A stretch of DNA of 64,000 bases from contig OU342806.1 of assembly GCA_910591455.2 (NCBI GenBank), forward strand, positions 19,435,841-19,499,840, read 5' to 3'. The translations under genes and the position numbers were made by a program. The number at the start of each line of letters is the position of its first letter. Position 1 is the stretch's first letter. The stretch comes from Pholis gunnellus (lineage: Eukaryota > Chordata > Actinopteri > Perciformes > Pholidae). Below, in pieces: positions 39,107 through 50,800 of this stretch. The notes beneath the pieces were generated by a model, which had not been told where the DNA came from, did no database searches, and saw nothing but the letters and a program-made list of their open reading frames with translations.

Positions 39107-40559
39107 ACATCTAGTCTTCGTGGACATCCCTATGTTCCATCAATAGGCAATCAATTATTTGCCTTGTCTGTCTCTGTCTTAAAAGAAATAAACAAGCACA
39201 GTTTATTGTGAGCACATCATAATACATGTAAACGTAGCTCCTTGCACACACAAACACACACAAATTGATAAATGATTTATTTTAAACCGTAAATAGCGTT
39301 GTTTCCACTCTGCTCATATGAGTTTTAGGGCTCTGAAACCTGAAAACAGTGTTCTAAAAACTGCCTAAAATGCACTGTGAATCCATGTAAGTAATGAGCT
39401 GTGACACTTTCTCCATCTTTTATTCAAACCTTTAAAAAAAAAAGAAACTTTAACCTCTGCCTGGAGACAAACTTTAAATGGCCAGCTACAATGCAGCTTA
39501 AAACAAAAGTTGAAAATCCTCATCAAACAAACGACACTATAGAATGTTCCTAGTTGTCCTTCTCAAGTCGTCATGGCTTCAAGGCAGGGTCAGAAGAAAA
39601 GCCACCCAATCCCAAGACATGATGATGAAACCGTGCCAAATCAACTCATTCTTTCACTCCAGAATCTGAAAGTCTCTATGCCACGGGATTCCAGTTTCTC
39701 TTTGAGTTTGGGAGCCAGTGAATCCTGCGACTCAATGGTGTTCATTTCTCTAATCCAATCCCTGTATAAAACCTTCCTTTGAACGTCTGCAGAAAAGCTG
39801 AAAGGCAGCACATATCCCTCCCTTCGTTCGCCTGCTCTCTGCCTCTCTGATCCATGCTCAGTGTCCGACGCACAGGCGCTCGAAAAGAGCGGGGATAGAG
39901 CAGATCTAATTAAGTTTGCTGATGGTGAAACTGATGATTATTCTGCAGGAAGAAAGGAGGAAGAGGGCAAATAAGATAACGAGAATAACTGCAGGGGGCT
40001 GGATATACTCTCCTCGTCGTGATCATCATCATCACAGCACAACCATCATTAAAGCCATTATTAAAATGATTAAAACTTTTAAAGATTCATTTACACTAAG
40101 ATAATATCTGTTTTAACAATTTACAATTAGCAGACTGACTCTACATCTAGTAGATTCCTTGAATATTCATTTACAAGATTAAATTACATTGTAAGGACTA
40201 TTTCTACATTTTTTTGAAAAACTCAACTTTTCACAAATACATTTTGAAGTTTCATCTTTAAATGTTTTTTTTTTTTTATTCATTTGAACACGTTTTTGCC
40301 GTGAATTAAATAACCATGAGATTGTAAATGTGAAGGCACTTTTAGTAAAATTGATTTGTGATTTGCATTCTCATTTCTATCGTTTTCTATTTTCTCTCCA
40401 TCCTGCTTTTAATATTTGATATATATTAAAGCATATTATTAATCTCAACAGCAGGTAACTTCTGTCGGGTTTTTAAAATGAGACATCTGACTCGAGCACA
40501 TCGGCATCCTCTGACCATCAGCTCATCTAAACCCCCCCCCCCCCCCCTCCTTACTCTGA
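39107..40559. other. Upstream flank of brinp3; no gene seen
   Basis: About 1.4 kb between the hAT element and the promoter region, AT-rich with ATTA/TAAT motifs near 40040-40200. Could contain regulatory DNA, but nothing specific can be read. Confidence 0.5.
40532..40547 (+). repeat. Run of 16 C upstream of brinp3 promoter
   Basis: Homopolymer cytosine about 100 bp before the (GA)12 tract; its G-rich complement lies on the template strand of the gene. Confidence 0.97.
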
Positions 40560-40790
40560 ACACCTCATACTCTCACTTCCTCCATTTACGTCTCAGCCAA
40601 CCGGGATTGTGCTCGGTGCTTGAATAAATTATATTGGGCGGAATGGTACAGGGCGAGAGAGAGAGAGAGAGAGAGAGAGCGCAGCGAATGTCATTCACAC
40701 GTTCAGTGCGCTGGGAGCCCAGGCACCGTCAGCGGCATTCCGTGCGCCCTGCACGCGTCCCGAGATTTTTCCAAAAAAGAGCAGAAATGA
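40560..40790 (+). promoter_or_regulatory. brinp3: Probable brinp3 core promoter region
   Basis: The stretch sits directly upstream of the inferred first exon. It contains an ATTGG (inverted CCAAT) next to GGGCGG at about 40632-40641, a (GA)12 tract at 40655-40679 of the kind common near vertebrate promoters, and a CpG-rich block from 40680 onward. An A/T-rich ATAAATTATATT at about 40624 could act as a weak TATA-like element. The assignment comes from position and composition; no start site can be read. Confidence 0.45.
40655..40679 (+). repeat. (GA)12 microsatellite in promoter region
   Basis: Perfect dinucleotide repeat followed at once by CpG-rich DNA. GA tracts near promoters can bind GAGA-type factors, but that is not shown here. 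Confidence 0.97.
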
Positions 40791-41259
40791 GTTAGAGGGC
40801 AGCAACCAGAGTCGCTTCTCACATGCGGGTGGTCACTAGTCCCTGCACATCCACCGATTCCAAAATCTACTGTTGTGTTAAAATAATTGGTTTAATAACT
40901 GGAATGCTTGAGACTGTGCGCTCCAGACGCATCGTGTACGCTGCGACTCGTTCCGTTGGATTGGACCTACACTACCTATTGCGCAGCGTTTGAAGCTCTC
41001 CGCCGGAAATATGCCACTGTGATAAAAGAGGACACGAGCGCGCTCCGAGGAGGTTGGACGTCATATTCTGTTTCGCTGAAGTTGCGCTGCACATAAATTG
41101 TGCGTCTCTTTGCATCTGTGGCGATAATAATCCCCGAGAAAACAAAAAAAAAAGTCCTTTGCCAATGTCGCCGCGTCCATGCGCTGAACCTAACTTCACG
41201 GTCCTATCAGGGGATTTTGCGGGGACTAATTCTGAGCAGTCACGGGCTTACAAAATAAG
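40700..41259 (+). other. brinp3: brinp3 non-coding exon 1 (5'UTR); 5' end approximate
   Basis: A plausible donor AAG|GTAAAA lies at 41260, 298 bp before the strong acceptor at 41557. That acceptor precedes the start codon by only 54 nt, so a separate upstream 5'UTR exon is required. The region from about 40,680 to 41,240 is CpG-rich compared with its surroundings, as expected for a 5' exon. It contains several short upstream ORFs: ATG at 40904 (29 codons), ATG at 40787 (two codons), and ATG at 41165. The transcription start was not determined and 40700 is only a guess. Confidence 0.6.
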
Positions 41260-41615
41260 GTAAAAAAAAATCATCATTTTAAAACAAGAACAGAATTTGA
41301 CACATTGCACTTTTTCAAACAACCAATTTACATTTCAAGCAAATCATTTTAATATATGATTTACTTTATTATCTACATTAAAAGCAATGTAGACACTCTA
41401 ACCTCTAAAAGTAATGACCCTTTGTCATCTTTTTTGACCCAGTAACAGTTTATCTATATCTCACTCACGCCCCAAACCACAATTACAACCTTATTGTTCC
41501 CTGTGTCTGCCCTGCTTCAACTCCTCTCCCTCTTCCTCCCCTTTCTCTTCCCGGCAGGACTCATCTAGAGTGCAGGGAGAATGAGGAGTCACCGGGGCCG
41601 GGGGAAGCAGCATGA
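41165..41615 (+). other. Spliced uORF (50 codons) ending in ATGA overlap with brinp3 start
   Basis: The ATG at 41165 reads 31 codons plus two bases to the proposed donor at 41259. Joined to 41558 it reads another 19 codons and stops at TGA 41613-41615, overlapping the brinp3 ATG (41612-41614). The exon 2 part and the overlap are read directly from the sequence; the link across intron 1 depends on the predicted donor. The start context is weak (C at -3, T at +4). I do not recognise the peptide. Its role, if any, would be translational control. Confidence 0.4.
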
Positions 41616-41865
41616 GTGGCCCGTGCATCTCCATTAGACTGACGGCCCTCATGTTTCTATGGAAGTGGTTAACACTAAGCCTGCTCCAGAGCTGGGTGTC
41701 AGTAGGGGCCAGGGCGGCCGACCCTGTCGGGGCTGGCTTCAGCGGCGCCACAGGGCCACTGGGCTGGCTCCTTTCGGACAAGGGTCCTTTTCACCACTCC
41801 CAGGAGTTTGTTGATTTCACAGAGCGCTACCAACAAGGATTCACCACCAAGTACAAGATATACAG
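41558..41865 (+). CDS. brinp3: brinp3 exon 2: end of 5'UTR plus residues 1-84 and two bases of codon 85
   Basis: The acceptor is a long pyrimidine tract ending in CAG at 41555-41557. The donor is CAG|GTAAG at 41866, an excellent match. The start is the first in-frame ATG (41612) after an in-frame TGA at 41582, with A at -3. Residues 10-33 are hydrophobic and rich in Leu and Trp, followed by G-A-R-A then A-D-P, so signal peptidase could cut after residue 35. This mirrors the human BRINP3 N-terminus. Residues 50-85 are the strongly conserved block just before the MACPF domain. Met14 is a possible later start, but the longer form fits the family length better. Confidence 0.93.
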
Positions 41866-44800
41866 GTAAGTTGCCTGAGAGGAAGGTTGATTGTGAAATG
41901 AACCAAATGCAGAGATGTTGTGTAGTGACTTAAAGCTCTATTGTGGCCTTGCCTGTAGGGAAAATGAGCGTTTTTTTACAGCATTGGAAATATATTACAT
42001 CATACTTTTTTTGGGACTATGAAAGATGCACATTCAGTAGGTGGAAAACTGTGGGATAAAGCGATTACTTAGTGGAGTTTTGCATACGAATGGAAGCTCT
42101 GCATGAGACAGCTTCTTTTGGGTGTGACTGGCTGCTTCCTCTTTTTTTGTGGGCTGCAGAGACATATGGTTTGAGTTTGATACAAACCCTCAGAATGCTG
42201 CATATCAGTGGAAACTCAAAGTGGAGATACCGCAGGAGGGGTTTGGGCAAAGCAGCGGGACGTAACAGATATCTGACTGAGCTAGTTGATGTGTGACAGT
42301 GGGTAGACAGGTTGGCTTCAGAAGTGTGTGGTGTGAAGTATAGTGGGTGTGCGCTCGAAAGCAGCAGGGTATTGTTTGAAAGCTTGCGACGGAAAACATT
42401 TTTCTTCCGTAGTTTGAGACAAGAGAGAAATTACAGGATTCCATGGCAGTATTTCAAGATGCGAACCCTGCTGTATGAGTTCACAGGATATGAGGCAGTT
42501 GCCCATTTTGTTGTCAATTAGATATATGCTATGAAATAGTACGCACCATGTACGCTGTTTCAAAGTAGACGTAGTTCTAAGTCTTGCATCTCACAGTCCA
42601 CCAAAAGTTCACCAGCCATACAAATTGAATGATTTAGTTTGTGTACACACAAACGGCTGAAAACCTCAATTGTACCCAGCAGGCTCTCTTCATTTGTAAG
42701 TTGTCTGTTGTAAATACCAACACACATCCATACATGCATACACACAGAGTTTTCTCTGCAGGATAGAAACACCTCTGAAGCATTTAAACAGTCAGACTGA
42801 TAACATTGTTCTAGGCGGTGGTTCAGTGTTGGTTTAAGGCAGCAGAACGACACACACACATAATGTGTGTGTGCATGTTTATTCTACAAATTGCCCTAAT
42901 AAGTGGATTTTGCATACTTTATTCTTTTGAATTGAGGGTGATGTGCTTCTCCAGAGGTTAAGAAATTTCTCTGATCTAGTGAAACCTTTTCAAATAGCTT
43001 TTTTTTTATGTAGATTGGCCGGAAACAATGTTGGTTTTCTAATTTTATGAAACATTGATGTAGCCTACACTGTTTCCAGCCAACAACAACAATGAGCTAA
43101 ACCGTGACTGGGCGTGCATACTTGCAGCGTTTGTATTTGTGGCGGTGTAATGTGCCAGGTAAGTGTTGTGATACCCGTTGATGAGAACGATGCTGGCGGA
43201 GCATACGTAGCCGTGAAGTGGAGGGGCTGATGCCAGCTGAACAGAGGTTTGACTGACACTGGCATTTAGCTGCTGACAGGAGTGACAATGCCAGGCAAAG
43301 ATAGAGACTGTAGCGCTGTTGGCTTCCTCACATCCATCACTTCCTCCCTCGCTCACTGCTGGCCTCTTCTTGCTGTCTCTCAGGATGTCTCTATACCTCC
43401 CTCTCTCCCCTCTTGTGTTTTTGTCTTCCTACAACACCCTTGGCATGAGAATGGAACAGATATTTGCATACACAAGATTCACAGTTTTGCATTACTAAAA
43501 CTCACACGGACACTGTCTGACCAATTTCATTTCCAAAACTTTAAATAAATTCGGTAACCTTGAGTATGACCACTACCTACTATTGACCCTTGTCAGCAAA
43601 TATCCAGAAATGAAAGTTTGACAAGTCTAAAACCCTCTTTTCCCCTTGAGCAGTGGCCTTTTCAGTTTTCTCTGAAGTAAAGCAAGCTGACCAATTAGAG
43701 CAAAAGCCAAATAGAAACTCAAGTGGAGGGGCAGAATATTACCATGTCGAAAAGTGGAATAATGCTCCTGCGTTGTCATTGGCTTTCCCTGCCTTGAATA
43801 ACAAGTCTTTGCAGGCTTTAAATATCTTGCACCCGAATCACCGCCATTCATCGCTGAGCAGTCGAGGATGCCAGTTGAGAACTGAAGAGATGCCTTTCTA
43901 CTGCCTTCACAATGCAACGGGCTGCGCAGTTTTTTTGTTCTCAAACAGACTCATGAATTTTGAAAGCCAGAGAAATCTGGGTAAAAAAAAAGACTTTGGG
44001 TCGTTCGTATTGATCCCCAACACTGTTCTGCTTCTTGCAGACACGTTACGACCCTTTATGGTACTGTAAAAGTCTTATTATTGGCTCTTGAATGGTCACC
44101 GCTACGTGTTGCAATCAGAGTCCAAAACCCAAACTGGTCCCTCGTAGAACTGAGGAGAAGCCAAAATACCCTTCGGTTGAATTGTTTTCCTCTATGCTTG
44201 TGCACATTTTTGGTCCTTGCAGCTGTAGAAAGACTCATCCTATATGTATGCAAGCACATACGCATACTGAGATAGAGACAGTGGAATAAGTAATTAATTT
44301 TAATTAACCACCAGGTTAAAAGGAGTTTTAATAAAAACATAAAAATTCAACCTCTGCCTTTATCTCCACGTCTATCTCTATTTTCCTTTTTTTTTTGTCT
44401 CGGTTCCTCTCACCGCCCCCATGTTCTTTCTCTCCCTCCCTCCCTTGTCGAATGATCTCAAACCAATTGCTCTCCCTCGCTCATAAATATTCTCCAGAGC
44501 TCAGTTGGCCTTTCCCGTCAGGGGGCAGAAGAGAGGGAGTCGGGGATGAAGCGGGGGAAGGGGGACTGGAGGAGTTTTAGTACAGAGGAGGTGACATGAG
44601 AGGAACCAGAGCTTTATCCCCCCCTGCTGGCTGGTCACTGAACCGGAACGGTTTGTAGACATTTCTAATCATGATTTTAAAAATGGAAATTTGAATGGAG
44701 TATTAATCAGAGAAGGAGTTTTAAAGTGTTAGATTTTTACACTAACAACCTTTCAACTTCTGTCCGGACTGCGTTAAATAGGACAGATTTAAAAGCTTAG

Positions 44801-47800
44801 AGAATTACAGCTTGCTGTCACAGTGGTGTAAAGTGAATCATCGTAAAAGATGTCATTTTCAAACTGCAAGTCATCCAAGACACAAAGAGAGAAAGAGAAA
44901 GAGGTGAAGCAATGAATTAATGGATTCAGCGGATTCCAACGCAGTGAAAAACAGGAAAAGGAGGCACTTAACAATATTACTTTGGCTGAAATTGCACCTG
45001 TTATGTCGGTCATAATGGAGGTTTTTTCGAAAAGCACGAATAACATCACTTCCTCAGCAATTTATTTATTTAATTATTTCATTCTTTGTCTTCTCCTGGC
45101 GAGGATGGAAAATCTCCTAAAAGCTTTATGTCTTTTTTTATTTTAGACCGAGAGCAGTCAGCTGGTTGCATGTTTCCTCGTCCACCATATACACCTGGGT
45201 ACATCTGAAAGAGACTGTATCAGTTAACAGCATTTCTTTATTGAATGCGCTTCTTGTTCACGCTGATAGCACAAGTTCAAATTAGAAATATGCTTCTGCA
45301 GTTGCAGCTCCCACACACGCATCAGAGGTGGAAATGGATGTAAAATGAACAAAAGCATGTTTCATTTAATAATTTAGGAGCTTGTGGGGTTGCGAAATCG
45401 TTCTTGGGAACTCAAGAAGCTTTTGCTCCATGAGTTCTGTAGTCGAGCCATTTCCACAGACAGCAACATATTAGTCAAAATGTCAGCTCCTCCTTTCTTC
45501 TTATTCATGGGCCATAACTTTTATATCACGCCTCATCGCCCGTGTTTTCTTCTCCTTTCTCCTGTCCGCCCACTGGCGATTACATTGTCATGGTGTGATG
45601 TGAGCAGTAGTCTATTGTAATTATGGAGTGATTAGTGTTTCAATTACATGCAAACATATTTGTGAGAATAGACTGCAGAGGTGTGATCTTACAATTAGGG
45701 CTGGACCCGAATATTTGACTCTTCGGATATGTGTTCCTTGGGCACGTATTTAGTTTTCAATATTGGGATTTGGATATTCGTGTCTTTCACAGACGGGTCC
45801 ATTGTCAATGTTTTTGAGAGTGTGTGTGATGTGTCACTAGAAGCCTGTCAGTCCAAGGGGGGTTGAGCGGTGCGCCACAGTCCGTCGGCCACACCGGAAT
45901 CCAGTCCCGGGGTGAGCGAATTGCAGCATCACGTTGGCTGCCGCACGCCACAGTGGTCCCGCTGTGGGTCCAGCCCGAACAGCTGAGGCAGCGAGGCCCA
46001 AGGCTGCATTAGCAAAGCCGAGCTCTCCATCCTATCACCCGGCGGCATCCTCCTGTAGTCCACTGGTTAATCGATGGCGTTTTTCTCTCAGAAGGATAAA
46101 AATAATACAAATTATAAAATTCTAAAATCTGTCACCAAATGTATAGGAAGTCTGAGACTGCATGCTCACCAGCGCATCCCATGTGTTGTCAAATCAAAAG
46201 GGACAGCTCAATTTCTTCACGAAAAATGTCTAGGGTGGAGTGACTTCATGGATATACTTTTAGATCTCTCCATGCAGAATGATGGTGTGCTAATTGGTGG
46301 CGGTAATGCCCAGACCAAAAGCATCCTTGAGAATATTACTCTTGGATGCGAGGTGTGATGTAGCACATCACAACCTCATATCAAAAAGGTCAGGGAGGAC
46401 AGTTGGGTTTGACCTTTACCTGCAACATAAAAGGTTAAAATTGTCTTCTTTAAACCATCACCCTCATATTTCCCTAAACCTAACCAAGTAGTGTTTGTGC
46501 CTAAACAAAGCAAACTTTCACATCAGCCACTTTGTAATGGTTTTGTAAGGTACTGACAAACAGGTTGGGACGCCAGATCAATATATCCCTTTGAAAGGCA
46601 ATGATAAACCAAGTTCATTGTTTACTTTGGAGGACTTGTTGGAAAGTTTGCCTTCATTTTTTGCATCACCAGAGAACGGGTCACGGACTGTGGAAACTAG
46701 GGTTTAATAGTTAATCGTCAACAAGAATTTTTTAAGCGGGGCGAAACTACTGGATTTGAGCCCAAGATTTTGCTAACTTCGGGGCTAACACCATTCACTT
46801 TAATCCGCAGGTGTCAAGCAAGGCACCAGAACTTGGCTTGGGCCTTGAGGAGTTGTAGCGTTTATCCACCGATAAATAATGTTTACCGACACTGCACTGC
46901 TACGTTCACGGCAAAACATTACCGATAACCTCATACGTGCTCTCTCTCTCTCGCTCTCGCTCTCTCGCTCTCGAGAGCCCGGACACTCGCTAATGTCAAG
47001 CCGGGCTTGCAATACATGGAAGCCCTGACAAAGTGTGCCAGGCAGACACATAGCTGAGAACCTAGCAGCGAAACTAATTGATGCAGTGGAAACTTCCTGG
47101 GAAAGTGGCGCACGTGTCCACGGCAATGCACGCAACATTGTGGCTGCTACAGTAACTCTTCCTGACAGGTGAACTGGCGACTCAGTTGCTTGTTTTGCAC
47201 TTATTTCAAGCAATTTGGGGATAATTTGATTTCTGGGCAAGTACAAAAATGTAAATAAAATCAAACTCTTTGACTATTCTGCCTTGGTATAATTACCATA
47301 AACAATTAGCCGATGCAGGTTCATTTCACACTTCATTTATTGTTGGCGATGTGTTTTTTTTAAATGCACATCACATTACAGCACTTTTCCTCTGACCCGC
47401 CACTTTCCTTGCACACGTAACCAAATCCAATCTGACCTTGTTCTGCACAATGTGCAATGCTGTTGAAGGTAGACGGCAGTTGATCCTCAGTGCAATGGTT
47501 TTGTTAGTTTAGAATCAATATGTTAGCGTCTGGAAATTATTATGGTGAAGATTGATTGCAAACACACAGCAAAACAGACCCAGAGAGAGAAGGAGTGCAT
47601 CCCGAGAGCCAGTTTTTCATCGAACTGCAGTTTCCTCTCATGCATGAACGCCTTGTTCAATGACAGAGCTGTGGTGGAGACAAGTCCATCGTCCTCCACT
47701 CAGAGGTTGAATGTGTCTCCAGGACAGAAGCAGAGCAGCCTCCTATTCACCAGCAGCGATGGCAGTGACGAGGACTTCACCAAGCGCGGAGCTTATGGCT

Positions 47801-50800
47801 TCTGACAAGTGTGTGATGGGGGAGTTATCAGGGCCAGAGGTCGGCGGAAGCAGCTTCTATGAAAGAGAGCCTCTGCATCCATGTTTGGCTTTATTTTATA
47901 CAGATGGCGTGAGCTATCATCATTGGTGTAGGGTAGGTTGTTTTGTCCCCTGAAGAACTACTTATAGTTCAGCAAGATTTTTACATCACAAAAGCAGAAT
48001 CTGGCCTTAAATAAAGACTATTCATAGCACAGTTTATTGTGTTTTGTTATGTCTTCACAAAGATATAAAGACATATAGAGACATTTCATGACGCCTTTGC
48101 AACAAAGTCTTATAAACCTTCAAACTACAAACACCATCTCCAAGCTTTTGATCATCACTTCTGTGCATTATGATACATTTTATTAGAATCAGAAAACAAA
48201 AGCAAATGTTAAAAGTACTAACCAAACTATTTTAAATGTCAATTATATTATGAAAAGCAACATTGTGGTCCAGGCACGTGCTGTATGCAGTTCAACAAAG
48301 AATGATAACATTGCACAATGGGATCATAACTGGGAGGAATGATGAACTCAAAAATAAGACCAGATTAAAAAAAAAAAAAAAAAGCATGTCAAAGCATATC
48401 AACTGTTAAAGTGTTACACAACTAAGTGTGTAATAGAAAAATAGAGCTTAGGCACATAAGTGGTGACACTTTGTTTGCAGCTACAGTGATTATCATTTTA
48501 AAAAGCCCATGCAGGCATGTCATTGACAGAAAGCGACAGCAGGATTTGGCGTAGCTGGTGGCTCTTCTATCCTCTGTTCTGTTTGTTTGTGTGTGTGTGT
48601 TTGTGAGGATGAGTGTGTATGCACAGCGTGTATTAACAGTATGTGCATGCCTCATTATGTACACAATGTGATTCCAGGCCTTCCTTGTTTTCTGTGTGAA
48701 GAGTAGTCTCTTGTCAACAGTGTTATGACAAATAGCGGTACAAAAGGGATCAGCAGTCCTCATGTCAGCAAACCCTCCTGTAAATCAAGCTCTCTTTCTC
48801 TCTCTCTGTCTCGCTCCCTCTGTTTCTCTCGCTCCGACCTGCCCTTGCTTTCGGTTATCAGAGCTGCTGTGATATTCATAGCAGCTACAAATCAATAAAG
48901 CAATTGTTTTTTTTTAACTAAACTCACCCTCCTACAACATTTTAGCTGTATGTTTTTCACGCTGCACACTATATATTTCACAGTTTCACAAAACTGGCTT
49001 AAGTTTGAATGGCCTCTGTGTGCTAAAATATGGTCAAATTGCATGCAGTTGTTTTCCTGTTCTCCCAAGAAAAACACAATTGTTAAAGCTCTGCTAAAGG
49101 AAAAAAAGAGAGAGCCACCATTGTATATAAAGAGTTCATTTAAAATGATGTAAAGTATTTCAAAATGGTTTTGGTTTGGAAATAAAAACCAGTAATCAGT
49201 CCAGTCAGACACATTCAAGTCAAGGAAGTGACCATTTATAGCAAATAGTTATACCGTTTGGTGCCGAAGGCCCCGTTCCTTGAGTGAGCTTCTCAAAGAA
49301 TCAGAGTAACAAGGTGGTTTTGCTCACCACACACACACTCACACACCAACAATACCAACATCATAATGTATACTGAGGAGGAGCTTGAGGCGGTGCAGAG
49401 GGCTGAAGCAGCGAGCAGCATGTCAACAGAGCAATTAGTGAGGTTATTAAGGCCACTGTGTACCATTGTACACATGCGATTGTTGCTCATCTGGTAGCCA
49501 AGCAGCTGATTAATGACGGTAAAGCATGAATGGCTTACACTTGTTACATTACCTAAGTTGCTTACATGAAAAAAAAAAAAATCAACATGTTGAGTTATGG
49601 TTTCGCACGGGACATGAAAGCTGGTCGTGTTTGTTTGACGCATCCATCTGCCCCAACCTCCTCGCTTTGTCACCTGACTTCCTCCTATACTCGCCTCATA
49701 ATTACTGCGACCACTGGAGGTGGCAATCGTCTTGTATTAATTTTGGTGATCAACCCTGTAACCAACATCTATTAAGCTGATAACGCCTGTTAATGCTTCC
49801 CATCTCCTACAGTCAAGCCTATCCTTTAAATAAATACTTGGGCTTATTGGGAAATACGTTTATTTACTTTCTTGCCGAGAAATATATAGCTTCGGCTTTT
49901 TTTTTAAATAGTTTTTTAATTCAAACAATCAATCAACTTAACATAAAGATTGGAAGCAGGGCTAAACGACGGAAATGTCTCTGTCCAAAGTTAAAGAAAA
50001 TCATTATAGCAGCACTCAGCAACCAGGGGAGTTTCATCCTGATCCTCTAGTGGAGTTTTATAATGTCCGTGGCGATGGTCACATGCAGTCTTAGGTAGTT
50101 AAAGATTATTTGAAATGCATAGTTGGGTAACACAAAGAAGCATCAAAGGCAGGAAAAAACTAAATGAGCATGAAACAGTGTGCGGTCTTGTTTAAAGGAC
50201 CTCTCGGCTGGTTTAATAGGGTTTTCTCAAATTAATGGTCTGATGTTTGTTTGATGTTGTTGGAAAAACTGTTGGTGGCGCGTTCACAACCAGCAGCTAT
50301 TAAGTACATCATTACACTCTCTTCCCTCGTCTTGATCTCGCTTTCGTTCCCTGTTGGTCTCCTCCGTGGGTGGATTACTAAAAGACAAGTCTCTCCATCT
50401 TTTCTCCCCCATTTTCATCTCCAGCTCTCCTCTTTATCATCAGAAGCTCAATTAACAAAGTTCATGTATTCCACTATGAAGGTGACTTTCAGGAAAATGC
50501 AGACGTGTGGAATTTATTGTTCATTTCTAAAATATTGTGCACGTTGCTAATGGCACATGCATATTCAGAAAGATCAATTTCACATCAGATTAAAGCAAGA
50601 AAAGAACAAAGTTAAGTTTGCTTGCAAGGTCTTCCAATAAACAGCATTTGCTGTATTTTCCTAAATGAAGCATGAAGGACTTTTCTCTCAATTTGCACAA
50701 TTCTCTTTGGGGAGGTCCTTGAAATAACATTGAGTCAACCAACTGTTTTGCACAACGGGTTATTTTGGTATCTGGGGTAACCCAACTACACACACATACA

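Noticed and set aside
46800..47264. 154-codon minus-strand frame
   Set aside because: It is antisense to the hAT transposase scrap and a CT-rich repeat; the sense strand carries the meaningful motif.
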